38,837 nucleotides of DNA from Terriglobia bacterium. GTDB lineage: Bacteria > Acidobacteriota > Terriglobia > Terriglobales > Acidobacteriaceae. Shown in pieces: positions 8,478 through 17,000 of the stretch. How positions within the stretch are numbered: the first letter of the stretch is position 1; every line of letters starts with the position of its first letter. A model generated the notes under the pieces. That model was not told the DNA's origin, searched no databases, and saw nothing but the letters and a program-made list of their open reading frames with translations. Both the position numbers and the translations under genes were made by a program. The stretch spans positions 1-38,837 of the forward strand of contig JAIQFF010000031.1 of NCBI GenBank assembly GCA_020073395.1. The letters are read 5' to 3'.

Positions 8478-8912
8478 TTAAGTGGCAAACAAGTGATACA
8501 ACATCACGTAAATCACCACCCCGGTCACCGACACGTACAGCCACAGCGGGAAAGTCCAGCGGGCAATCTTGCGATGCTTGTCGAAACGTTCTCGCAGCGC
8601 GCGGCTCAGCGTGATGATCACCAGAGGCACGATGGCGACCGCCAGAATGGTATGTGAAATCAGAATGCTGAAATACAGAGGGCGCGACCAGCCTTGTCCC
8701 TGAAAATGCACCGAGCCGACGTGCGCATGGTAGTACAGATAAGAAGTCAGAAACAGGGCAGAGGAACTCAGCGCGGTGATCATTACGGCGCGGTGTGCCG
8801 CCATGCGCCCCCGTTTGATGTAACTGCGGCCCACCAACAGCAGCACGGCGCTGGTGCCGTTGAGCACTGCATCAATCACCGGATAGATGGCGTATTGTGC
8901 GGAGAGTTGCAT
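8478..8912 (-). CDS. DUF420 membrane protein (CtaM-like)
   Basis: A 144-residue inner-membrane protein with four hydrophobic segments, of the DUF420 family. Its Bacillus/Staphylococcus member CtaM is needed for functional heme-a cytochrome oxidase. Visible family features are MQLSAQYAIYPVIDAVLNGTSA at the start, then RRGRMAAHRAVM-like text (KRGRMAAHRAVMITALSSSA), SYLYYHAHVGSVHF and HKKIARWTFP-like text (HRKIARWTFPLWLYVSVTG). Its ATG overlaps the stop of the ABC permease (TGATG), indicating translational coupling. It is the last gene of the hemH-bc-cta run, and the presence of ctaA and ctaB upstream supports a role in oxidase assembly. The frame is open upstream, but only inside the permease gene. 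Confidence 0.88.
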   Translation of the reverse strand: MQLSAQYAIYPVIDAVLNGTSAVLLLVGRSYIKRGRMAAHRAVMITALSSSALFLTSYLYYHAHVGSVHFQGQGWSRPLYFSILISHTILAVAIVPLVIITLSRALRERFDKHRKIARWTFPLWLYVSVTGVVIYVMLYHLFAT

Positions 8913-9736
8913 CAGGCGGCGGGCTTCGTGGTGCGGCGGCTCACCATGATGAAGGAAAGGCCAAACATGAGAGCGGAGAACAGCACCAGTGTCGCCAGGG
9001 ACGACGGCAAAGGAAATTCGGTCAGGTTTCCGGGGTACAACAAGTCGCGGAGCGACTCGACACCATAGGTCAACGGATTGATTCGCACCAGGAATCGGAT
9101 CCACTCGGACGCGCCCGTCAGCGGAAACAGCGCACCTGAAAGCAGCCACAGCGGGATCAGAAACAGGTTAATGATGGCATGGAAGGCTTGAGTGGAATCC
9201 ATCGACCAGGCGATGGTGAATCCCAGCGCGGTGAGAGCGAAAGAGACCAGGACGACGGTCAGTACGACCAGCAGGAAGCCGGTCAAGCCCAGATGTATCC
9301 CTACTAAGGGAGCGAAAGCGAGAAAGATCAAGCCCTGAATCGCCGCCAGCGTAGTTCCGCCCAGAACTTTGCCCAGTACGATCGCAGAACGCGGCACCGG
9401 CGCCACCAGCACCGACAGCAGGAAACCTTCCTTGCGATCTTCGATTACCGACATCATGGTGAAGATCGAAGTGAACAACACAATCATGATCAATGCGCCG
9501 GGATAGAAGTAATCCAGATAGTGCTGCTGTCCCGCGGCGTCGCCCGAACGAAACGAACTGCCAAAGCCGGAGCCAATCACCACCCAGAACAAAAGGGGGG
9601 ATGCGATCACGCCCACGACGCGAGCACGCTGGCGATAGAAGCGGACCAGTTCCCGCCACCACAATGTAAACGCCGGCAGCATGACTCCCGTTGTGGGGGC
9701 GGTGTGTGCCGGAAGGGTTGCCGTCTGGGTGACCAC
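8912..9736 (-). CDS. ABC-2 type transporter permease
   Basis: A 274-residue inner-membrane permease with six hydrophobic segments, of the ABC-2 (DrrB/NodJ-like) group. Typical features are WWRELVRFYRQRARVVGVI before helix 1, FTSIFTMMSVIEDRKEGFL after helix 2, and LSGALFPLTGAS plus INPLTYGVESLRDLLYP near the end. It pairs with the ATPase at 10084-11085. The start is GTG at 9736, one base after the stop of the 69-aa protein. Substrate is not predictable. Its place between ctaB and DUF420 makes cytochrome oxidase or heme maturation a reasonable guess, but DrrAB-type systems also export drugs and lipids. Confidence 0.9.
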   Translation of the reverse strand: MVTQTATLPAHTAPTTGVMLPAFTLWWRELVRFYRQRARVVGVIASPLLFWVVIGSGFGSSFRSGDAAGQQHYLDYFYPGALIMIVLFTSIFTMMSVIEDRKEGFLLSVLVAPVPRSAIVLGKVLGGTTLAAIQGLIFLAFAPLVGIHLGLTGFLLVVLTVVLVSFALTALGFTIAWSMDSTQAFHAIINLFLIPLWLLSGALFPLTGASEWIRFLVRINPLTYGVESLRDLLYPGNLTEFPLPSSLATLVLFSALMFGLSFIMVSRRTTKPAA

Positions 9737-9737
9737 G

Positions 9738-9947
9738 TCAGCTCGATTTCTGCGCCGGTGGCGCCTTCTTGGCCGTGAACTTCTTGTGTGCTTCCAGGTA
9801 TACGTTCAAAAAAAGTATTCCAGAAAGGGCCAGCATGATGGTGCTCATGAAAAGACCGTCCACGGTGGTGATCAATCCATTTTCGACCGTCCAGCCAATT
9901 CCCGCCAGCGGAACGAGTCCAAGGACAACAGAAAGCACCAGCATCAT
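9738..9947 (-). CDS. Small two-helix membrane protein
   Basis: A 69-residue protein not recognised as a known family. It starts with a hydrophobic helix (MMLVLSVVLGLVPLAGIGW), has a short polar turn, a second helix (about 28-47, LFMSTIMLALSGILFLNVYL) and a basic tail rich in Lys, Ala and Pro (about 49-69). The open frame continues upstream only through the palindromic repeat, so the ATG at 9947 is chosen (a second ATG is the next codon). It sits between the ABC ATPase and permease genes, one base before the permease start, so it may be an accessory of that transporter or of oxidase assembly. Confidence 0.7.
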   Translation of the reverse strand: MMLVLSVVLGLVPLAGIGWTVENGLITTVDGLFMSTIMLALSGILFLNVYLEAHKKFTAKKAPPAQKSS

Positions 9948-9960
9948 AGGCAAGCCCCTT

Positions 9961-10087
9961 GTAGCGCCGACGTCTCGCCGGCTGTCCGGCGGGCGTCCGG
10001 CCCGCCGTCTGAAGAAAGCGATTCGGTCGCCCGCAAATCCTAAATTACTTCGCCTTTCCATCGGAGGCGGCGAGACACCGGCGCTAC
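9961..10087. repeat. GTAG...CTAC palindromic element, copy 2
   Basis: A 127-bp element with perfect 9-bp terminal inverted repeats GTAGCGCCG / CGGCGCTAC. It lies between the ABC ATPase and the 69-aa gene. Its right end overlaps the ATPase gene and supplies that gene's TAG stop codon (10084-10086). The centre (about 10010-10065) is less GC-rich and may be an insertion relative to the 93-bp copies. Confidence 0.85.
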
Positions 10088-11085
10088 GATGGTGGTTCGG
10101 CATCTTCGGTCCAGAACTTGTGACCGGTGCGGTGGATGAACACGTCTTCCAGCGACGGTTTGCTTACAGAAACGGCTTCAATCTCGCCCGGCAACGCTTC
10201 TACCAAGTCAGTGATGAAGCGGTGGCCATTCTCCCTCTCCAGGCGGACCTGGCCTCCGAGCACTTGCGCATCCACGTTGAAACGAGCGCGTATCCGCTCC
10301 GCGATGGATTCCACATCCCGGGCATCGAGCAGAATGACGTCACCGCCGATTTCACGTTTTAGCTCGCTGGGAGTTCCGAGCGCCACCAACTTTCCCTCGT
10401 TGAGGATGGCAAGACGGTCGCAGCGCTCGGCCTCTTCCATCAGGTGAGTAGTCGCAATCACCGTGACCTTTTCTTCATCGCGGAGGACCTGAAGATATTG
10501 CCAGAGGTCACGGCGCGCACCCGGATCGAGGCCGGTGGTGGGTTCATCGAGCAGCAGTACGGCGGGATGGTGGAGCAATCCCTTGGCCAGTTCGAGCCGG
10601 CGCTGCATTCCGCCGGAAAGGGTCTCCGCCTTGTCCTTCGCGCGGTCCGCCAATCCGATCATGGCCAGCATTTCTGCGATGCGCGATTTCAGCGCCGCGC
10701 CACGCAATCCGTAAAGATGACCCTGGTGCCAGAGATTTTCGGTGGCGGTCAATTTCAAATCAATACTCTGGGCCTGGAACACCACGCCGATCTGGCGGCG
10801 TAACTGGTTAGGCTCCTTGGCCGCGTCAAATCCCGTGATCACCACGCGACCGCCACCTGCGACCATCAGGGTCGAAAGGATGCGGAACATGGTGGTCTTG
10901 CCGCTGCCGTTGGGCCCGAGCAGTCCGAAGAGTTCGGCAGCGCGGACGTCGAAGGAAACCCCGTCCAAGGCAGTGCGTCCGTCATAGCGGTGGACCAGGT
11001 CCTGGACCGAGATCACAGCGGGTGTGGCAGGCGCAGCGTTATTTTGGGGGTCAAGCACGACGTAAACGGGGGCTTTGGAGACCAC
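10084..11085 (-). CDS. ABC transporter ATP-binding protein, DrrA-like
   Basis: A 333-residue cytoplasmic ATPase of an ABC-2 exporter. The nucleotide-binding domain carries Walker A GPNGSGKTT (57-65), a Q-loop VVFQAQSIDLKLT, the signature LSGGMQRRLELAKGLLH, Walker B VLLLDEPTTGLDP and the switch His in ATTHLMEEAE. The roughly 100-residue C-terminal extension ending SKPSLEDVFIHRTGHKF is typical of DrrA-like proteins. The partner permease is at 8912-9736. The start is GTG at 11085 with TAAAAT 5 nt upstream and no Shine-Dalgarno, so it may have its own leaderless promoter inside the cluster. The last few codons and the stop fall in a palindromic repeat. Confidence 0.95.
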   Translation of the reverse strand: MVSKAPVYVVLDPQNNAAPATPAVISVQDLVHRYDGRTALDGVSFDVRAAELFGLLGPNGSGKTTMFRILSTLMVAGGGRVVITGFDAAKEPNQLRRQIGVVFQAQSIDLKLTATENLWHQGHLYGLRGAALKSRIAEMLAMIGLADRAKDKAETLSGGMQRRLELAKGLLHHPAVLLLDEPTTGLDPGARRDLWQYLQVLRDEEKVTVIATTHLMEEAERCDRLAILNEGKLVALGTPSELKREIGGDVILLDARDVESIAERIRARFNVDAQVLGGQVRLERENGHRFITDLVEALPGEIEAVSVSKPSLEDVFIHRTGHKFWTEDAEPPS

Positions 11086-11090
11086 AGGGT

Positions 11091-11096
11091 ATTTTA
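11091..11096 (-). promoter_or_regulatory. -10 box of the ABC ATPase gene, leaderless spacing
   Basis: TAAAAT on the minus strand ending 5 nt before the GTG start at 11085. It would allow the ABC/DUF420 genes to be transcribed separately from ctaAB. Confidence 0.45.
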
Positions 11097-11159
11097 TCCG
11101 GAACTGGGGAACTGTGCTCGGTTGAGGCAGTCCTCTTCAACCGGCGGAAGCCTCCGAGG

Positions 11160-12089
11160 TTACCTTGTGTTGAGCATCATCAAGGCGAACAGCAGAGGCA
11201 GGTAGAAGACGGTTGCCTGCAGGAGCTGCCGTGCCCGCTGTTTGGAGCGCGCATTGCCGGTCGCTAATTTCGATGTCGCTAGGCGCCTGCCCACATAGAA
11301 AAGCGCAATTCCCAGCACCAGGGCGCCGGCGAAGTACAATTTCCCGGACATACCGAGGAGAGCAGGCAGCAGGCTTATCGGAATCAGCGCCAGTGAGTAA
11401 AACAGGATGTGGCGCCCTGTGGATTTGCCGTCCGGCTCCACTACCGGCAGCATGCGAATTCCACCATCCTCGTAGTCCTGACGATAGAGCCATGCGATCG
11501 AGTAAAAGTGAGGGAACTGCCAGAAGAAGACGATGGCAAACATCACCAGCGCGCCCCACTCCAACTGGCCTCGCGCCGCAGTCCAGCCCAGCACCCCCGG
11601 CATGGCTCCCGGAAAAGCGCCGACGAAGGTGCAGATAGGGTGGACTTTTTTCAGCGGAGTATAAGCCCCAAGATAGACCGCAGAGGTCCCCAGGGCCAAC
11701 CAAGCGGTCAGAGGATTCAAGGCCAGGCCCAGATAGAGAGCGCCGCCGAGCGTCATCAGCGTGCCCACCAGGGTGGCGTGCAGCAGGCTGAAGCGTCCGG
11801 CCGGGATGGGACGCTGCGCGGTGCGCCGCATGCGGCCATCGGTTTCCCACTCCATCACTTCGTTCAGGGCCGCGGTCCCACCGGAAACCAGGCCGATCCC
11901 CAGCAGAGCGTGAAACAGCCCCCAGGAAAGGGAAGAGACACCGGACTTCAAAGCTCCGAAGTAGTAGCCACACCAAGCGGTCATGATAATGAGGGTGGTC
12001 ACACGCAATTTGGCCAGTTCGGCGTAGTCGCGCGCCAGGGTCAGAGCGCCGCTACGCGGGGCCACCAGCGATTGTGTTGCCGTACTCAT
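11160..12089 (-). CDS. ctaB: Protoheme IX farnesyltransferase (heme O synthase)
   Basis: UbiA-type integral membrane prenyltransferase (309 residues) that adds a farnesyl group to heme b to make heme O, the precursor of heme A. The first Asp-rich region reads NEVMEWETDGRMRRTAQRP (76-94), keeping the family DxxMxRTxxRP core. The second conserved loop is YTPLKKVHPICTFVGAFPGA, also typical of CyoE/CtaB. About eight or nine hydrophobic segments are present. The ATG at 12089 overlaps the ctaA stop (ATGA), so the two genes are translationally coupled. Longer in-frame starts lie inside ctaA and are rejected. Together with ctaA it indicates an aa3-type or other heme-A oxidase, whose structural genes are outside the window. 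Confidence 0.95.
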   Translation of the reverse strand: MSTATQSLVAPRSGALTLARDYAELAKLRVTTLIIMTAWCGYYFGALKSGVSSLSWGLFHALLGIGLVSGGTAALNEVMEWETDGRMRRTAQRPIPAGRFSLLHATLVGTLMTLGGALYLGLALNPLTAWLALGTSAVYLGAYTPLKKVHPICTFVGAFPGAMPGVLGWTAARGQLEWGALVMFAIVFFWQFPHFYSIAWLYRQDYEDGGIRMLPVVEPDGKSTGRHILFYSLALIPISLLPALLGMSGKLYFAGALVLGIALFYVGRRLATSKLATGNARSKQRARQLLQATVFYLPLLFALMMLNTR

Positions 12090-13009
12090 GCTGCCACCGG
12101 CTTCCGTTCCCGACTGGGAATGTGTTCTCCAACTGCTACTGGGATATGCCGCCACACCTGTACCGCCAGGGCCACCGTGGTGGCCAGCAGCAACGCTCCC
12201 ACGGCAACATGCGCCACGGTTGAGACTACCATGGGAAATTCAGGCTGGACCGCGTCATGCCCCCAAGCCACCCGGGTGAGGAACGCGACAAAACCCAGGC
12301 ACAGTTGAGCGATCAACAGCGCGAGCATAGTTATAGCAGGCCGCCGCACGGCGTCAATCCCGGAATATCGCGACAAGGCGCGAATGGCAGTCCAGGCCAG
12401 CACGATGGCCACTGCCGCTGCGTTCAGCACGTGCGGCCACCAACTCAGGCCATGATGGCGAAACATCGCCCCCAGAATCAGCTGAACATAAAGCACGAAA
12501 ATTGAAAGCAAGCACAGAGTGAACAGACTGGGGTGGCGTTCGTCATTTTCTATTCGCGGGGTTTCTTCCACCCAGCTTCGAGCGGTGAAGAGAGCGATGA
12601 GGACCACCACACAGAAAAATGTCTGCGCCAGCGCCGCGTGCGCCGACGAGACTGCCGGAGGCAGGTAGAAGAGCACCGTGAGCCCGCCCAAAATTCCTTG
12701 TGCGACGACCAGGCCCAACGCGGTCAGGCCCAGGTATTTCATCCAGCGGCGAGGGTCAGCGCGCCAGGTCCAGACTGCGAGGATGATGCTGAGAACTCCC
12801 ACAAACTGGGCGATCATGCGGTGGGTGTGCTCAAACTTCACGCCGCCGACCAGATGCGGGATCTTGTACAGCGAACCAAACGAAGTGGGCCAGTCGGGCA
12901 CGGAAAGGCCGGCATCGTTGCTGGTGACCAGCGCGCCGGCAATGATGAGCAAAAAGGTCACGGCCGCCGCAAACACGGCGAAGCGATGATGGGCCCGGTT
13001 GTACGGCAT
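12086..13009 (-). CDS. ctaA: Heme A synthase
   Basis: COX15/CtaA-family membrane monooxygenase (307 residues, about eight helices) that converts heme O to heme A. The conserved His ligands appear as EHTHRM (60-65), SSAHAALAQ, FRHHG and AHVAVGALL. The N-terminus (AVTFLLIIAGALVTSNDAGLSVPDWPTSFG) contains the characteristic V-T-S-x-x-A-G-L-S-x-P-D-W-P block. It is followed by ctaB with a 4-base overlap. A GTAG-type palindrome (13047-13139) separates it from the cupredoxin-like lipoprotein gene. No good Shine-Dalgarno is near the ATG. Confidence 0.95.
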   Translation of the reverse strand: MPYNRAHHRFAVFAAAVTFLLIIAGALVTSNDAGLSVPDWPTSFGSLYKIPHLVGGVKFEHTHRMIAQFVGVLSIILAVWTWRADPRRWMKYLGLTALGLVVAQGILGGLTVLFYLPPAVSSAHAALAQTFFCVVVLIALFTARSWVEETPRIENDERHPSLFTLCLLSIFVLYVQLILGAMFRHHGLSWWPHVLNAAAVAIVLAWTAIRALSRYSGIDAVRRPAITMLALLIAQLCLGFVAFLTRVAWGHDAVQPEFPMVVSTVAHVAVGALLLATTVALAVQVWRHIPVAVGEHIPSRERKPVAA

Positions 13010-13046
13010 GTCAACGGCCGTCAGAAATGGCTCCTTGGAGGTTTGT

Positions 13047-13139
13047 GTAGCGCCGCAGTCCCGGCGGCTGTCTGGTGGGCATCCCGCCCACCGCCGGAGG
13101 CGAGACGCCCCGAGACAGCCGGCAAGATGCCGGCGCTAC
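13047..13139. repeat. GTAG...CTAC palindromic element, copy 3
   Basis: A 93-bp element with terminal GTAGCGCCG / CGGCGCTAC and an internal GTGGGCAT..CCGCCCAC palindrome. It is near-identical in layout and length to the copy at 18363-18455 and lies in the spacer between the lipoprotein gene and ctaA. Confidence 0.9.
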
Positions 13140-13150
13140 CTCAAAGCAGT

Positions 13151-13927
13151 TTACTGTTTGAAGCTCTGGTCTACGGTTTTGCTGTCTTTGGCGGCCAGGG
13201 TCACTTTCTGGGTCTGCTCGCCCATCTTTTCCTGGACGAACGCCAGTGTGTAATCGCCCGGCGGCAGGCCCTTGATTTCATACTTGCCATCTTCGCCGGT
13301 GACCGCGTAAAAGGGCGTCTTCACCACGTTGACATACATTTTCATCCAGGGGTGCTGGTTGCACTTTACCGGCAACATGACTTCTTCCCGGGCGAAATTC
13401 TTCTCGATCGCGGCTGCCTTCGGGGGCTGGGACTCGTTCCACTCGCGGTTGTCTTTCGGAGTGGGATGAATGTTATGCGTGGTTTCGTCGTCGTTGCGAA
13501 TCTCGATATTCTGCCCGGTCATCACGCCCAATACGTGAGGGTGATACCGGCAGCCCTTCTGGTCGATGGCGACCGAATCTTTGGGAACGTCGAAGGTGCG
13601 ATTACCCAAACCGTCCTTCACGTAAACGAAGACGTTGGCCAGCTTGCCGTCGTTGACCACCACAGTCTCGGCCACGTTGTTGCCCTTACAGGCCGCGTCC
13701 TGGCTCATGTCAATTTTCTGCGCCTTTGGAGCCGCCCCGCCGAAAGTCACCGTGCCGCTCACGCTGGCCGCGGTAGCCGGATCAATCGGAGTCGCGTTGG
13801 CCGCCGGTTTCATTTCCGAACTCGGCGAAGTGGTTTGCTCCTCGTTGGTGTTCTCCTTCTTGCTACAGCCCGCCAGCAAACCCAGCAGGCCAAGCAGGAA
13901 CATTGCCGCCCATAGTTTCTTATTCAT
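13151..13927 (-). CDS. Lipoprotein with cupredoxin-like copper site
   Basis: A 258-residue exported lipoprotein. Residues 1-21 form a lipoprotein signal with lipobox LLAG-C (Cys21). A Ser/Thr/Pro-rich linker follows, then a beta-rich domain ending in a carboxypeptidase-regulatory-like segment (about 203-250, GEDGKYEIKGLPPGDYTLAF). Possible type 1 copper ligands are present in cupredoxin order: His151 or His154 (TTHNIHP), then Cys189, His192 and Met195 in CNQHPWM. Placed after the octaheme cytochrome gene and before ctaA, it may carry electrons from the bc complex or deliver copper to the oxidase. The ligand reading is by motif only. An alternative is a structural protein that binds no metal. 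Confidence 0.82.
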   Translation of the reverse strand: MNKKLWAAMFLLGLLGLLAGCSKKENTNEEQTTSPSSEMKPAANATPIDPATAASVSGTVTFGGAAPKAQKIDMSQDAACKGNNVAETVVVNDGKLANVFVYVKDGLGNRTFDVPKDSVAIDQKGCRYHPHVLGVMTGQNIEIRNDDETTHNIHPTPKDNREWNESQPPKAAAIEKNFAREEVMLPVKCNQHPWMKMYVNVVKTPFYAVTGEDGKYEIKGLPPGDYTLAFVQEKMGEQTQKVTLAAKDSKTVDQSFKQ

Positions 13928-13987
13928 TATGTCGCCCTTTCCTCAGGTGTGAGTCTCTACGCCGAATTTCGATAGCCGGATCGTCCA

Positions 13988-14013
13988 TGTGGCCGCGGGC
14001 GACCCGCCCGCGA
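13988..14013. repeat. Short hairpin (TGTGGCCGCGGGCGA type)
   Basis: CGCGGGCG ACC CGCCCGCG hairpin in the spacer between the octaheme cytochrome and lipoprotein genes. The same TGTGGCCGCGGGCGA start, on the other strand, occurs at 24059-24089 beside icd. Confidence 0.55.
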
Positions 14014-14056
14014 AAATCAGACCTCTAAGCAGATATCATTTTCGAAGCAAAACATT

Positions 14057-17000
14057 CTACCGCGAACCACCGCTGCCTGCCGCCGAAGCTCGGATCCCGG
14101 TCTGCTTCTGTTTGTTCCTCGGTTGTACCGAAGCCTGGCTGCGTCCCCTGGATGCCGCGACCCGCCGCTGTTCTTCGGGCGTAAGCTGGAATATGTAGTC
14201 CACCAGCAGCCTGCTTTGGTCCTTGTCATACCCCTGGAAAGAAGCTGGCGTCGGACCGGCGAAGACCCAGTGATTATTTTCCCGTCTGAACAGCCCCGAA
14301 GGCATGGAGGTGCCCGGACTGATGGCCTGCGGATCCAATATCCAGCGCTCGGCCCAATCCGGCTTCAGGCGTTCTCGGGCCAGCAGGAAGTTGGGCGCGG
14401 TAGCGATCCGGTCATGCTGGGGATCGCCGGTGGCGTGGCACTTCAGACAGGGCGCCGCCGAGCTCGAGAACAGGCTGCGCGCCATGTCGGTCTCCTTCGT
14501 GCTCAGCACGGGCACCTGTTCCGGAATGTAGGGCATGGGCTGCTGTGAGAGCGCCTGGAAGAAGCGCACCAGCTTGCGCAGCTCATTATCGGAGAACGAG
14601 AAGGTGGGCATGCGTACTTGCAGGTACGGCCGCACCCCGTTCCGGTTGGAGTCGGTCGTGCTCAGCGCCGGATTGGAAAGGAATTTCCGCAGCCACTCGG
14701 GATCGACTCGGGCACCCTCCGTCAACAGTTTCGGAGGCAACTGCTCCTGTGCGTCCTGATAGTGCTTCATGCCCATCAGGACCGTGCTCTGGTCGGGCGT
14801 GAACTGGTGACAGCCCACGCAGTTGTACTTCCGGACAATCCACCAGCCTTCCTGAATATCGCGGCGGGCGTCGCCGGGCTTGTACTGATAGCTCTCGGGC
14901 AGGGAACTCTCCTCACTGCCCATCAGGAACGTGGTGAGGTCTTGAATCTCCAACTTGGAGAGATGCAGGTTGGGCATGCGCAGCGCTTCGGTCTCGGACT
15001 TGACCTTGCCCTTGTCATAAACATTCGGTTCCGCGAGTTTGTGCTCGAAGAAGCCCTTGTGGTCATACCACGGTCCCTTGGCCGGCCCTTCGGGCAGCCG
15101 CCCCAGGTCTTCGGGATCAGTGATCGGCTCGGCATTCTTGCCGCCGCGTTCCGCCACATTAGTGAAGAGAGCAAAATCCAGACGCTCGATCGGCTTGCTG
15201 CCTTCGTAGGTCAGCTCAGTGCCAATGCGGCCTTCGTCCTCGAAGCCCGAGATCTCGTGGCAGCCGGCGCAACCGTAGTGCCGAATCCACGTCTTGCCTT
15301 CTTCCTTCAGCTCAGGATCGTCCATGTAGGAAGCCTGGGCATAGGCTGAAGGCTCCTCCTTCTTTTCCGTCATCAAGTAGGAGGCGATGTCCTGAGCATC
15401 TTCTTCGCTCAGGCGAAGGCTTGGCATCACGGTCATGTTCTGCACTTGCAGTTCGTGGCCGTCGTTGGGGCACCGGCTGTGCTCCAGATCAAACTGGTAA
15501 GGCAGGCCTTTCTTGGCGTAGTCCTCGGGGCCGATGTCCTTCTTTTCGTACGGACAATAAGGACGTGTGCGCTCCCGCGCGTTGTGAATCCAGCGAACCA
15601 GGTAATCGTAGTTGGCCTTTTCGCCCACGCGGCTGAGATTGGCGGCAAACGTTCCGCCTTGCATCTGATCGCCTTCGCCGACGGAGTGGCAAGCCAGGCA
15701 GCCGCGGGTCTCGAACAGTTGCTTGCCGTGCTCCGCGTTCCCCGGTTTCTGCTTGGGCAGAGCGTCCGTGAAGCCCGATTGCCATAAGTACGCTGACATG
15801 GTCTGGATCTGATGCTCAGTCAGACGGAAATTCGGCATCTTGGTGGTCGGGCGGAAATCCGTCGGCTTCTTCAACCACGCCGGAATCCAGTTTCGGTTCA
15901 GCTTGAGCCGGACGTCTTTCAGGTTGGGTCCTATCTTCTTCATGTCCTGCATCAGGCTATGAGTCTGAAAATCGAGTTGCTGGATACGTCCGTCGATCTT
16001 GCTGTTGGCAACCCTGAGAGCCACCGCCTCCTGGTTCAGCCGGTTGGCTTCGTCGTTGCTCGAGGCCGCGTCAGCCTGCTTCATCAGGTCCGCCGCCGTT
16101 TTTGAGTTGTCGATCTTCTGTTGGTCAAACAGCTTCATCTGCTGCGCGATCGAGGTCAGATCTTCCGGTTCCTTGTCGTAGCCTTCGTAGCGATGGCAGC
16201 CCATGCACCCGCGCTGCCGGAAAAGGAACTTGCCGTTGGAGATGTGAGCTCCCACATCACCGACTGCCAGATGCATATCAGCGGCGTGGCAGGTCTGGCA
16301 ACCGGCTTCGGCATTCTGTTTGGGAAACAGCGGCCACAACCAGTGCTCGTAGTTGCCGTGCGCTTTTTCGACGCTAGTGGTCGCTCGGCCGTTGCCCTGG
16401 TGGCATGGAGAGCAGCCGAACTTCTCGGGATCGTGTGTCTTCAGCAATCCCGGTTCAGGATGGCTGGTGAAGGCCTGAGCATATTCATCTGGACGCTTCT
16501 CACCCTTAGGGGTCATCAGGGCGGCCGTGACCCGGATCGGCTCCCGCGCGTTCATGTGGCAGGACTCGCAGCGGTCCACGATATTGGCTTCCGGGACGTT
16601 GATCTGCACAATCTGGGCGTCCCAATCCGCAGCCTTTTTTTTCAAACCGTCAATCTGTGTGGGCGTGAGGTCCACCATGTGGTCTGAAACGTAGGCTGAG
16701 GTCTTGTTGCTGGCCTCGGTAACCGGCTTCAGCACTTCACCCAGTTCGGCGCTTATCTTTGTGCGCTCCGCCTTGAGCGAGTTATAAGCCTCTTCCAGTT
16801 CCTGGAAGTTGTATTGCTGTCTGTGGCCGTCGGGAAACTCGACTGTCGCCTTCTTCTTCTTGTAATCGTCAATGTCCTGCTGCTTGCTCTTCCTGCCGGA
16901 GGCGCTGGTTTCAGTCTCCAGTTCGTAGGTGAGCGCGTTGACGTAGGCGCGGCGATCGGTGAAGACGTTCTGGACGGCGAGAATCTTCGCGCTCAGATCG

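Noticed and set aside
12533-13915. A 460-codon plus-strand open frame
   Set aside because: It is antisense to ctaA and the cupredoxin-like lipoprotein, both firmly identified, and its product is His/Arg/Gln-rich with no recognisable fold.
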